NCBI RefSeq assembly: GCF_000195635.1
Contig: NZ_GL882634.1
Span: 1-32,955, forward strand
Length of the DNA stretch: 32,955 bases
From: Bacteroides fluxus YIT 12057
GTDB taxonomy: Bacteria > Bacteroidota > Bacteroidia > Bacteroidales > Bacteroidaceae
Direction: 5' to 3'
In this document: one piece after another, positions 22,772 through 32,869 of the stretch
Numbering within the stretch: position 1 is the stretch's first letter
Layout of the letters: every line of letters begins with the position of its first letter
Program-made: the position numbers and the translations under genes
The notes under the pieces: generated by a model
Seen by the model: the letters and a program-made list of their open reading frames with translations, nothing else
What the model was told of the DNA's origin: nothing
Database searches by the model: none

Positions 22772-23893
22772 TTAAATCTTCACCAGTTCATATTCCATGG
22801 TTCCCAATCCTATTTTCTCGGCATGACGCAAGCCTGCCAGCCAGTCAGTATCAGGGTGCATCATGTGGAATTTGTCACATCCGCACAAATCGTCGTGCTG
22901 GTGTTCGGTGGAAAGCACATTGTTGCTGTGCAAGATGGGAGTCTGGGTCACCATGTCGGCACATGCCTTGTCCAAGGCCACGGGGTCTGCCGATGCCAGC
23001 ATACCGAGGTCAGGGATAATGGCGGCATCATTATGGTTCCAGCAGTCACATTCAGGAGAAACGTTCATGATGAAGCTGATGTGGAAGTGAGGTTTGTCTT
23101 TCACTACGGCAAGGGAATATTCCGCAATCTTATAGTTCAGACGTTCAGATGTATCCCAGTCGCTGACTACCGCTGCGTCATGTTGGCACAAAGCCACACA
23201 TTGCCCGCAGCCCACACATTTTACATAGTCTATTTCTGCTTTGCGCTGTGCATTGAGATGCACGGCGTCATGGGCGCAGTGTTTCACGCAGATATTGCAG
23301 CCTATACAGTGTCCGGTATCTATTTTAGGTTGCGAGGAGGCATGGAGTTCCAGTTTGCCGCCTACACTGGCGCATCCCATTCCTAAGTTTTTCAAGGCAC
23401 CGCCGAAACCTGCCTGCTCATGACCTTTGAAGTGGTTCATGCTGATGATGACATCTGCATCGGCAATGGCCGTACCGATTTTCGGGGCAGGGCAATATTC
23501 TCCGTTCAAGGGGATTTCCCGGTAGTCTGTACCTTTCAAGCCGTCACCTATAATAACCTGGCACTGTGCAGATATCGGGTTGAACCCATTTTCCATAGCG
23601 CTTTGCAAATGATCGACCGCATTGGCACGACGCCCTGAATAAAGAGTGTTGCAGTCTGTCAAAAACGGCTTGGCTCCGAGCGTGCGCAAGAGATTTGCCA
23701 TGCGTGCCGCATAATTAGGACGGATATAGGCCAGATTCCCCGGTTCCCCGAAGTGGATTTTGATGGCTGCAAAGTTGTCTTTCAAAGGTAGTTTCTCAAT
23801 ACCTGCCCGTTTTAGCAGCCGTTCCATTTTATCCAGAAGGTTAGAATTCGGGGAGGTACGCAAATCAGAATAATATACTTTTGCCTTTTCCAT
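22772..23893 (-). CDS. DUF362 protein with two 4Fe-4S clusters, 373 aa
   Basis: A DUF362 domain (AAIKIHFGEPGNLAYIRPNY at the start, then SMNHFKGHEQAGFGGALKNL) is interrupted or followed by a bacterial ferredoxin module, CIGCNICVKHCAHDAV and CVGCGQCVALCQHDAA, each able to hold a 4Fe-4S cluster. The HCAHDA and LCQHDA endings lack the usual CP proline. It has no signal peptide, so it is cytoplasmic, while its paralogue at 21186-22121 is exported. It is the first gene of the cluster, divergent from the lipoprotein gene at 24067. A -7 box TATTTTTG lies at plus-strand 23923-23930. Confidence 0.88.
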   Translation of the reverse strand: MEKAKVYYSDLRTSPNSNLLDKMERLLKRAGIEKLPLKDNFAAIKIHFGEPGNLAYIRPNYAARMANLLRTLGAKPFLTDCNTLYSGRRANAVDHLQSAMENGFNPISAQCQVIIGDGLKGTDYREIPLNGEYCPAPKIGTAIADADVIISMNHFKGHEQAGFGGALKNLGMGCASVGGKLELHASSQPKIDTGHCIGCNICVKHCAHDAVHLNAQRKAEIDYVKCVGCGQCVALCQHDAAVVSDWDTSERLNYKIAEYSLAVVKDKPHFHISFIMNVSPECDCWNHNDAAIIPDLGMLASADPVALDKACADMVTQTPILHSNNVLSTEHQHDDLCGCDKFHMMHPDTDWLAGLRHAEKIGLGTMEYELVKI

Positions 23894-23922
23894 GTTTTAC
23901 CTATTTATAGTGATAGTTGTTG

Positions 23923-23951
23923 CAAAAATAACAGATAAAATTCAATATCAA
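23923..23951 (-). promoter_or_regulatory. Candidate promoter of the DUF362/Fe-S cluster
   Basis: On the minus strand ATTG, 18 nt and TATTTTTG precede the ATG at 23893 by about 30 bp. The -33 element matches three of four bases. Confidence 0.4.
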
Positions 23952-24030
23952 TAGGTATATCGATAAAAAAAGTAGGGGAATCCCTCTGATGAAATAGGGG
24001 AAAGAAAAATACAGGTTTGTTGTATTTGAG

Positions 24031-24038
24031 TATCTTTG
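24031..24038 (+). promoter_or_regulatory. Candidate -7 box of the 24067 lipoprotein gene
   Basis: TATCTTTG matches TAnnTTTG exactly, 28 bp before ATG 24067. No clear -33 element is present. Confidence 0.45.
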
Positions 24039-24066
24039 CGGTATAACATTAAAAATAGAAAGCTGA

Positions 24067-24702
24067 ATGATGAAAATAATCAGGAAAACGATGATGTGGC
24101 TGGTATTCGCAATTGTATGTACAAGCTGTTCCAACCTTTTTTATGACACAACTCCGGATGTGTTGCAACGTATTCAAAAGGGAATGAGTAAACAAGGGAT
24201 AACCCAGATACTAGGCAGTCCACAGTACCGTCGTTTTGACCAGAACATTGAAGAGTGGGAATACACTAAAGTGTTGCCCGGTAGCAGTGGCCGGACTTCG
24301 ATTATCGTGAGCTTTGAAGGGGATAAAGTAGTTGCCATGGATTCATTTGCTGCTCCTCAACTGTCTGTTTCCGTTCCCAATGAGGTAAGCGTTTCTTCTC
24401 CTACGATTTTTGTCAGGGGGATGCGTTCAGCAGACTTCCAGCGTTTTTACAATGATGTAAAAGCCAGAGGATTCAAGGATACCCAGCTTGAAATGATGGA
24501 GGAACTTGCCGTAGATAACAGTCTGAGCTGTCATCAGTGTGCGCGTCTGATGTCACTATATACCTTTGATGACGACAAGATGAAAGTCTTGAGAATATTT
24601 GCTCCCCACATTGCTGATAAGGAAAATTATGAAGAAATATTGCAGGAGTTGACTTCCTTATTCAAACGAAATGATGCAAAAGCTTTGTTGAAAGTACGTT
24701 AG
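24067..24702 (+). CDS. Lipoprotein with SmpA/BamE-like and DUF4476-like domains, 211 aa
   Basis: The lipoprotein signal is MMKIIRKTMMWLVFAIVCTS followed by CSN, so it should be lipid-anchored. The next block, TPDVLQRIQKGMSKQGITQI then LGSPQYRR, is the SmpA/OmlA (BamE-like) pattern. The C-terminal 100 residues (FQRFYNDVKARGFKDTQLEM, VDNSLSCHQCARLMSLYTFD) match DUF4476, a helical domain frequent in Bacteroidetes. A second ATG at 24070 is possible. Its stop overlaps the thiD stop on the other strand by 4 bp, leaving no room for a terminator between the two genes. Confidence 0.8.
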   Translation: MMKIIRKTMMWLVFAIVCTSCSNLFYDTTPDVLQRIQKGMSKQGITQILGSPQYRRFDQNIEEWEYTKVLPGSSGRTSIIVSFEGDKVVAMDSFAAPQLSVSVPNEVSVSSPTIFVRGMRSADFQRFYNDVKARGFKDTQLEMMEELAVDNSLSCHQCARLMSLYTFDDDKMKVLRIFAPHIADKENYEEILQELTSLFKRNDAKALLKVR

Positions 24703-25517
24703 AAAAAGTGCCATAAAGGTCCGTTACCGTATCCTATCTGTAAATCTTTTCCACATTCGATAGCTTTGCCGATGTACTTTTTGGCTTGACGGATGGCTTC
24801 ATCCGGATGGTTGCCGTAAGCGAGGAATGTCGCTACGGCGGATGAAAGTGTGCACCCTGTGCCGTGCAGGTTATGACTTTCAATCTTCGGACCGGCATAG
24901 AGTGTGCATGCAGGCGAGGCATCTGTCTTTGCTGCCGGCAAGGGATTATGATAGAACACATCGCACATCTCGTCACTCTCCAGATGTCCTCCCTTGATAA
25001 GGAAAGAGGTATTGTATTGTCGGGACAATTCCTGTGCCGCCCGCTGCATATCCGTTATGGTATGGATGGGACTGCCATATAGCAGGCTTGCTTCGTCCAG
25101 GTTAGGGGTTATCAGAGTACAAAGAGGGAAAAGTTCCTTTTGTATGGTTTGAATGGTATCTTCCGTCATCAGATGCCGCCCGCTGGTGGAAATCATGACG
25201 GGGTCATAAACTATAAATGGGGGACGATATTTCTTCAGGCATTCGGTAATGACATGCACAAGGGATGTGTTGTGGACCATGCCTATCTTTACGGCATCGG
25301 GCTTTAAATCATCCATAACGGATTTTATCTGTGTACGGACTATATCATCCGGAAGAGGAAATACGGCTTGTACGCCCACTGTGTTTTGTGCGGTGACGGC
25401 TGTTATGACTGAAGCTGCGTATCCGCCCAAGGCGGAAATGGTCTTGATGTCGGCTTGTATGCCGGCACCGCCCGAACAGTCGGAGCCGGCGATGGAGAGA
25501 ATGACGGGAGGAAGCAT
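24699..25517 (-). CDS. thiD: Hydroxymethylpyrimidine / phosphomethylpyrimidine kinase
   Basis: This 272-aa ribokinase-fold enzyme phosphorylates HMP and HMP-P to HMP-PP, the pyrimidine half of thiamine. The substrate loop ILSIAGSDCSGGAGIQADIK at the N-terminus and the ATP/anion-hole motif NLHGTGCTLSSAVA near the C-terminus (about 215-230) are textbook for ThiD. It is the last gene of the thi operon, 18 bp after the TenI/ThiE-like gene. Its 3' end overlaps the convergent lipoprotein gene. Confidence 0.96.
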   Translation of the reverse strand: MLPPVILSIAGSDCSGGAGIQADIKTISALGGYAASVITAVTAQNTVGVQAVFPLPDDIVRTQIKSVMDDLKPDAVKIGMVHNTSLVHVITECLKKYRPPFIVYDPVMISTSGRHLMTEDTIQTIQKELFPLCTLITPNLDEASLLYGSPIHTITDMQRAAQELSRQYNTSFLIKGGHLESDEMCDVFYHNPLPAAKTDASPACTLYAGPKIESHNLHGTGCTLSSAVATFLAYGNHPDEAIRQAKKYIGKAIECGKDLQIGYGNGPLWHFF

Positions 25518-25535
25518 ATTGTGATTATTGGAATA

Positions 25536-26156
25536 TTAACTATTAATGATTAAAGGAGGAGGACAGGCATTGCAAGTATGGGAAAGCAGTTCACGGAAGT
25601 GGAACGGGATGGAAGATGCCGCCCGGTTCCAGATGTCTCCTAACAAAGCGGCGCCGCCGAATCCCAAGGCAGCTATTTCCGGAAGATGTTCCCGGCTGAT
25701 TCCGCCCAATGCCATTACTTTGGAATCTATAATGCCTGCTCGGCATGCTTCTTGAAGTTCTTTGCAGGAATAAACCGGTGAGTACCCTTCTTTAGAAATA
25801 CTGTCATAAATGGGGCTCAAGAATACATAGTCACATGCCGATTTACGTTTTACCACTTCATGGAGTGAGTGGCAGGAGCAGCTGATGTGTCCTGTATAAC
25901 CGGCGGGTACGTGTGGATTCCGCCCATTCAGATGAATACCCTTCAGCCCGAATGCAGATGCCAGCTGGAAATGATCATGGGTGACAATGCGTTGCATATA
26001 TTCCGCAGGCAGTTGGCGCAGCAGGTTTTCGGTCTCTTCTATGGATGCTTTTGGCTTGCGGAGGTGCATGGTTTCCAGTCCCGCACGGAAAAGGGAAACA
26101 ATTGCGGCAACTTCTCCTTCAAAAAATTGCGGGGCAGTGATAACTATCAGTTTCAT
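25536..26156 (-). CDS. Second ThiE/TenI-like protein, 206 aa
   Basis: This is a TIM-barrel protein of the thiamine phosphate synthase/TenI superfamily: THDHFQLASAFGLKGIHLNG (binding region), SCSCHSLHEV, DYVFLSPIYDSISKEGYSP in place of the ThiE GPxFxTxTK loop, and ALGGISREHLPEIAALGFGG at the phosphate site. The classic ThiE of the operon is at 30622-31275. The altered loop, which lacks the T-x-T-K phosphate-contacting pattern, makes a TenI-like thiazole tautomerase role as likely as a second synthase. It sits between thiF and thiD in the operon. Confidence 0.85.
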   Translation of the reverse strand: MKLIVITAPQFFEGEVAAIVSLFRAGLETMHLRKPKASIEETENLLRQLPAEYMQRIVTHDHFQLASAFGLKGIHLNGRNPHVPAGYTGHISCSCHSLHEVVKRKSACDYVFLSPIYDSISKEGYSPVYSCKELQEACRAGIIDSKVMALGGISREHLPEIAALGFGGAALLGDIWNRAASSIPFHFRELLSHTCNACPPPLIINS

Positions 26157-26202
26157 ATTCTTTATCGGTTTTCTTATCAGAACGTCTGTCCGGATGCTGG
26201 TA

Positions 26203-26898
26203 TCAGATTGACAAGATGTATGATTGCATGGTCCTTAAATCAATGGTCCAGAGTTTTCCTGCCAAAGTCTCGCCATAGCCACAAATCAGTTTTAATACTT
26301 CATTGGCTTCCAGGCTGCCCACGACGGCAGGGGTAGTACCTACAACGGAATTGTCGGGAGCAGGCATGTCCAGCGTGCCTTGTTCATCCGGGTAGAGGTC
26401 GCGGTAGGTTCTGGAATGTTCACCCTGGCAGAAGACGGAGACTTGGCCTGTCAGTCCTTGGATGGCTCCATAAACATACGCTTTGCCCCAGGAGGCACAA
26501 GTGTCGCTCAGCAGGTAGCGTGTGGCAAAGTTGTCACACCCGTCCACAATAATATCATATTTCCCTATCAGTTCGCCGGCATTGCTCCGGTCAAGGCGGA
26601 AAGGGTAAATCTCCAGATTGATACCGCTGTTTAAGGCTTGTAACCTTTTAGCGGCACACTGCACTTTGGACTGACCCACTTCTGCTTCTGTATATAACAC
26701 TTGACGTTGCAGGTTACTGATACTGACCACGTCATCATCTATCAATCCGAGTGTTCCTACACCGGCACCGGCAAGATAGAGGGCGACAGGAGACCCAAGT
26801 CCTCCTACACCGACTATCAGCACCCGTGCTTCCTGTAATTTCTTCTGTCCGTCCTTCCCTATTTCGGGAAGACTGATCTGGCGGGAATATCTGTTCAT
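26203..26898 (-). CDS. thiF: ThiF/MoeB/HesA-family adenylyltransferase
   Basis: This 231-aa E1-like enzyme activates the C-terminal GlyGly of ThiS by adenylation. It has the nucleotide loop VGVGGLGSPVALYLAGAG (29-46), IDDDVVSISNLQRQ (54-67) and CDNFATRYLLSD. The zinc-binding CxxC pairs of E. coli ThiF/MoeB are missing: the equivalent region reads TYRDLYPDEQGTLDMPAPDN, without cysteines. It is therefore a short, zinc-free version, and sulfur transfer must use a different cysteine or partner. Its start lies 1 nt after the thiH stop. Confidence 0.92.
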   Translation of the reverse strand: MNRYSRQISLPEIGKDGQKKLQEARVLIVGVGGLGSPVALYLAGAGVGTLGLIDDDVVSISNLQRQVLYTEAEVGQSKVQCAAKRLQALNSGINLEIYPFRLDRSNAGELIGKYDIIVDGCDNFATRYLLSDTCASWGKAYVYGAIQGLTGQVSVFCQGEHSRTYRDLYPDEQGTLDMPAPDNSVVGTTPAVVGSLEANEVLKLICGYGETLAGKLWTIDLRTMQSYILSI

Positions 26899-26899
26899 T

Positions 26900-28051
26900 T
26901 TAAAGGTCGTTTTTAATAGCTTCAGTACTATACGCTAAATCAAAACTGGCATCCCAATCCTTCCAGACCGGTTCGCGTCCCAGGCTTCTTAAGGTGGCAT
27001 CTACTTCCACGGCTTTCCGTTCGTCACTTACATGAAACTGTTCCAGCGTCTGAGGATAGCTGTAATATCCGCCTGGTTCCGTCTTGCTTTCAGCACTCAT
27101 GGTGGTTACACCCAAGGTAGCCATGTGGTCGCGTATGAAAGCCGGTTCGCGGGTGGAATAGGAAATATCCACGTCATGGTCGAAGATACGCATCGCAAAA
27201 GTGACCTGTGCCAATTCACGGTCGCTCATAACGGTATTGGGCTGGAAGCCTCCGTTTTCGGAGGGGCGCATTCGGGGAAAGTTGACACTATATTTGGTTT
27301 TCCAGTAATGCTTCTGGAGATAGCGCAAATGGTAGGCCATCATGCAAATGTCCGTCCGCCACTCTTTTTCGAGACCGATGAGCACCCCCATGCCTATGGA
27401 ATGTACGCCGGCTTGTCCCATGCGGTCAAAGCCGTTGACACGCCATTCGAATTTGGACTTCATGCCACGTGGGTGATAGAGATTGTAATTGGCCTTGTGA
27501 TAAGTCTCTTGAAAGCAGATGACACCGTTCATGCCGTGTCTTTTCAATTCGGCATACTCTTCGGCCTTCAGGGGCATCACTTCAATTTTCAGGTTGCTGA
27601 AATAAGGTTTTGCCAAATCGAGTGCACGGGCTATGTAGGGAACACCTGCCTTTGCCGGATTTTCTCCGGTGACGAGCAAAAGATTCTCAAATGGAGCCAG
27701 CCTCTTGATAGCTTTGTATTCGTTGACAATCTCTTCCTCCGTCAGTATGGTGCGCGGCATGGGGTTGCTGATATGGAAACCGCAGTACACGCAGGAATTG
27801 GTACAGGAGTTGGTAATGTACAAAGGCACGAACATGGAAATGGTCTTTCCGAAACGCGCCTCGGTGTACTTCTTGCTTAAACGCGCCATCGTCTCCAGAT
27901 AGGGAATGGCGGCGGGTGAAACAAGTGCCATGAAGTCTTCTACGTCACAGCGTTCTTTGGAGAGGGCGCGGCGCACGTCTGCGTCCGTCTTGGCATGGAT
28001 ACGCTCCGTGGTTTCCTCCCAGGATATTTTTTCTAATTCGTCTGAAAACAT
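26900..28051 (-). CDS. thiH: 2-iminoacetate synthase
   Basis: This 383-aa radical SAM enzyme cleaves tyrosine to give dehydroglycine for the thiazole ring. The Fe-S motif CTNSCVYCGFH gives C83, C87 and C90 (CX3CX2C). Other markers are NYNLYHPRGMKSKFEWRVNG, GVLIGLEKEWRTD and FPRMRPSENG, and the protein ends with the usual domain including EPGGYYSYPQ. ThiH use points to an anaerobic thiazole route (not the ThiO glycine oxidase). It follows thiC by 57 bp. Confidence 0.97.
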   Translation of the reverse strand: MFSDELEKISWEETTERIHAKTDADVRRALSKERCDVEDFMALVSPAAIPYLETMARLSKKYTEARFGKTISMFVPLYITNSCTNSCVYCGFHISNPMPRTILTEEEIVNEYKAIKRLAPFENLLLVTGENPAKAGVPYIARALDLAKPYFSNLKIEVMPLKAEEYAELKRHGMNGVICFQETYHKANYNLYHPRGMKSKFEWRVNGFDRMGQAGVHSIGMGVLIGLEKEWRTDICMMAYHLRYLQKHYWKTKYSVNFPRMRPSENGGFQPNTVMSDRELAQVTFAMRIFDHDVDISYSTREPAFIRDHMATLGVTTMSAESKTEPGGYYSYPQTLEQFHVSDERKAVEVDATLRSLGREPVWKDWDASFDLAYSTEAIKNDL

Positions 28052-28108
28052 TTTGTTCTATAATATAATTAATATAGGCCTCTTTTCCGTTGACATACCT
28101 TCATGGGG

Positions 28109-30618
<2,510 letters not shown>

Positions 30619-30621
30619 TTC

Positions 30622-31275
30622 TCATTCTCCATTCTCCATTAAAGAGATGATTCTTCTCATCTCCTTTGTCGGATTGTCGGCGTGCAATACCGTGCCTGAA
30701 AGGGCAATCCCGCTTACGCCCGCCTGCATGACGGCAGGAATATCCGCTATCGTAATTCCGCCGATGGCAACAACTGGAAGGTGTATATCTGCCTCCTGCA
30801 TCCGGCGGATGATGGCTGTATATCCTTCCAGTCCCAATATCGGACTCAGATTCTTCTTGGTAGTGGTGTAGCGGAAAGGGCCGCAGCCTATGTAGTCGGC
30901 ACCGGCTTCGTAGTGTTGCAGTACATCCTCTAAAGTATTGGCCGTGCCGCCTATGATATACTCTTTGCCCAATATCCGGCGTGCGTCGGCTATGGGCATG
31001 TCTTTCTTTCCGAGGTGTACGCCGTCGGCATGCAGTTTTCCCGCCAGTTCCACATGGTCATCGATGATGAAGGTGGCGCCGTATTGCCGGCAGAGGGATT
31101 GCATTTCCAAAGCCACAGGTTCTATATCTTCCATCGACGTGTCTTTCATGCGCAGCTGCACCCAGCGGCAACCGCCTTCAAGGGCCATGTGTGCGGCATC
31201 CAGATACGAATATCGTTCCGTATAATGCGTGATGAACTGCAGCTTTCCGTTTTTCAGTTTTTCGTCCTTCATCAT
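30622..31275 (-). CDS. thiE: Thiamine phosphate synthase
   Basis: ThiE joins the thiazole phosphate and HMP-PP. The TIM barrel shows RMKDTSMEDIEPVAL, IIDDHVELAGKLHADGVHLG, the pyrophosphate loop GCGPFRYTTTKKN and AIGGITIADIPAVM, all canonical. ATG 31275 (MMKDEKLKNGKLQF) is chosen because it follows the thiS stop by 2 nt and is preceded by GGGGGGTAAGG. A longer frame back to 31344 would overlap thiS. A second ThiE/TenI-like gene lies later in the operon. Confidence 0.96.
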   Translation of the reverse strand: MMKDEKLKNGKLQFITHYTERYSYLDAAHMALEGGCRWVQLRMKDTSMEDIEPVALEMQSLCRQYGATFIIDDHVELAGKLHADGVHLGKKDMPIADARRILGKEYIIGGTANTLEDVLQHYEAGADYIGCGPFRYTTTKKNLSPILGLEGYTAIIRRMQEADIHLPVVAIGGITIADIPAVMQAGVSGIALSGTVLHADNPTKEMRRIISLMENGE

Positions 31276-31277
31276 CC

Positions 31278-31475
31278 TTACCCCCCACAAGCTGCTTTGA
31301 TGATGATAATGGGCATATATTCCCTGAGGGCATACGTTGTCCATTCCGTGCGGAGCACTATACGGTTGTCTACGGCTACGGCAATGCCTTGTGCCGGTAA
31401 GGCTAGTTCCTCGATGAGTTGTGAAAGGGTAGTGGCACCGGTTTTCACTTCCTTGCTGTTGACCAATACTTTCAT
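31278..31475 (-). CDS. thiS: Sulfur carrier protein
   Basis: This 65-aa ubiquitin-fold protein begins MKVLVNSKEVKTGATTLSQL and ends in the diagnostic CGG, with the GlyGly that is adenylated by ThiF and thiocarboxylated. ATG 31475 is selected from the family's length; an upstream frame would add a hydrophobic stretch with no homology. It is the first gene of the operon, about 80 bp downstream of the TPP riboswitch. Confidence 0.95.
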   Translation of the reverse strand: MKVLVNSKEVKTGATTLSQLIEELALPAQGIAVAVDNRIVLRTEWTTYALREYMPIIIIKAACGG

Positions 31476-31522
31476 TTTTCTGTTTATTAAGAAATAAAAC
31501 AATGGAAGTAAATACAAAGAAG

Positions 31523-31535
31523 TGCCGTTACGGCA
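31523..31535 (-). promoter_or_regulatory. Palindrome between riboswitch and thiS (possible expression platform)
   Basis: TGCCGTTACGGCA is a perfect palindromic hairpin. The segment TTACGGCAA (31528-31536) is repeated at 31632-31640 just before the aptamer. The ACGGCA-type strand could therefore pair with either partner, which fits a switching element. No strong T run follows. Confidence 0.4.
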
Positions 31536-31555
31536 AGTTCAGTGAAGAAAAAAAT

Positions 31556-31628
31556 ATCCAATTCCTACGGCAGTACTAACTGCATCAGGTTCGAGGGTAT
31601 AATCTCAGCCCGTCGGGGCACCCCTTTG
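31556..31628 (-). promoter_or_regulatory. TPP riboswitch (THI-box)
   Basis: Read on the minus strand the conserved core is complete: GGGGTGCCC, then GGGCTGAGATTATACCC, CGAACCTGAT and the 3' part ACTGCCGTAGGAA. TPP binding should reduce expression of the thi operon. It lies directly after the promoter, as expected for a 5' leader. Confidence 0.96.
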
Positions 31629-31640
31629 TCTTTACGGCAA

Positions 31641-31674
31641 CAAAGGTAAGGGAAAATCGGAAATAAAAAACAAA
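31641..31674 (-). promoter_or_regulatory. Promoter of the thi operon
   Basis: On the minus strand TTTG (31674-31671), 22 nt, then TACCTTTG (31648-31641), just upstream of the riboswitch aptamer. The spacing is at the long end of the usual range. Confidence 0.6.
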
Positions 31675-31761
31675 AGAGTGCATTTTTTAATTGTGATAAT
31701 TGCTTTTTGTTCATTCATCTCTTGGCGGCAAATAGAAAAAGAGACAGCCCGTAAAACAAAC
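31675..31761. other. Intergenic stretch without a gene
   Basis: This is A/T-rich sequence between the thi promoter and the large palindrome at 31762-31917. I see no ORF and no clear site. Confidence 0.5.
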
Positions 31762-31917
31762 AAGGAGGTGTGTCAAAATAAAGATTTAGAACACAACTTA
31801 CACAAATAACACAACCCCTGCTTTTTAATGACTACTGATAATCAACGATTATCAGATTCGCTTTTTTGTGTAATTTGTGTAATTTGCGTTCTTTTATCAG
31901 TTTTGACACACCTCCTT
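31762..31917. repeat. Nested 156-bp palindrome (MITE-like or giant terminator)
   Basis: Three nested inverted repeats share one centre. The outer arms are AAGGAGGTGTGTCAAAA (31762-31778) and its perfect complement at 31901-31917. The middle arms, 31789-31814 and 31866-31891, match at 23 of 26 positions. The inner hairpin CTGATAATC-aac-GATTATCAG is at 31835-31855. It lies 21 bp after the fabD stop. Confidence 0.85.
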
Positions 31918-31938
31918 TAAAATATTATATTTAAAGAA

Positions 31939-32826
31939 TTATGCAATGCCGTGAGCCGTTGCTTCCGGTGCAATCTTTTTGATAAGGCCCTGCAACACTG
32001 CGCCGGGGCCACATTCCGTAAAGTCGGTAGCACCGTCGGTAACCATGTTCTTCACCGTCTGTGTCCAACGTACCGATGCTGTCAGCTGAGCCACCAGGTT
32101 CTTCTTTATTTCTGCCGGGTCAGTATGAGGCATGGCATCTACATTCTGGTAAACGGGGCATTTGGGAGCGTGGATTTCCGTTGCGTTGATGGCTGCTTCC
32201 AGTTCCACTTTGGCAGGGTTCATCAACGGAGAGTGAAATGCGCCGCCTACCTTCAGCGGCAGGGCACGCTTGGCACCTGCGGCTTTCATCAGTTCGCAAG
32301 CCTTGTTGATGCCTTCTATGGAACCGGAAATAACAATCTGTCCCGGACAGTTATAGTTGGCTGCCACGCAAACTTCACCTTCGGCACTTACCTGGGCGCA
32401 AATTTCCTCTACTTTTTCATCCGGCAAGGCAATGATGGCTGCCATGGTGGAGGGCTGTGCCTCGCAGGCTTTTTGCATAGCCATGGCACGGGCATACACC
32501 AGTTTCAAACCGTCTTCAAAACTCAATGCACCGGCTGCAACCAATGCGGAGAATTCACCCAGTGAGTGACCTGCAGTCATTTCCGGCTTGAACTCGTCGC
32601 CCATGCAGAGGGCGGAAATAACGGAATGAAGGAATACGGCAGGCTGGGTAACCTTGGTCTGGCGCAAGTCCTCATCCGTACCGTTGAACATAATATCTGT
32701 AATACGATATCCGAGGATATCATTTGCTTTTTCAAAAAGTTCTTTGGCTAAAGCCGAGTTTTCGTACAGGTCTTTTCCCATGCCTACGAATTGGGCACCT
32801 TGACCCGGAAATACAAATGCTTTCAT
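31939..32826 (-). CDS. fabD: Malonyl-CoA:ACP transacylase
   Basis: This 295-aa enzyme loads malonyl groups onto acyl carrier protein for fatty acid synthesis. The N-terminal FPGQGAQFVGMGKDLY, nucleophile S88 in GHSLGEFSAL and catalytic H198 in VGGAFHSPLM are all in place, and QNVDAMPHTDP and GPGAVLQGLIKKI complete the family pattern. It starts at ATG 32826, the third position after FPGQG alignment, with a -7 box about 35 bp upstream. It appears monocistronic and is followed by the large palindrome. Confidence 0.97.
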   Translation of the reverse strand: MKAFVFPGQGAQFVGMGKDLYENSALAKELFEKANDILGYRITDIMFNGTDEDLRQTKVTQPAVFLHSVISALCMGDEFKPEMTAGHSLGEFSALVAAGALSFEDGLKLVYARAMAMQKACEAQPSTMAAIIALPDEKVEEICAQVSAEGEVCVAANYNCPGQIVISGSIEGINKACELMKAAGAKRALPLKVGGAFHSPLMNPAKVELEAAINATEIHAPKCPVYQNVDAMPHTDPAEIKKNLVAQLTASVRWTQTVKNMVTDGATDFTECGPGAVLQGLIKKIAPEATAHGIA

Positions 32827-32861
32827 ACTAACTTATTTTTTAATGTTTAATAAAAGTGATG

Positions 32862-32869
32862 CAAAGGTA
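32862..32869 (-). promoter_or_regulatory. Candidate -7 box of fabD
   Basis: TACCTTTG on the minus strand matches TAnnTTTG, 35 bp before the ATG at 32826. No TTTG is found at the standard spacing, so the -33 element is weak. Confidence 0.45.

Noticed and set aside
27032..27880. Plus-strand open frame of 282 codons
   Set aside because: It is antisense to thiH, which is certain. The frame has low-complexity content and no start context.
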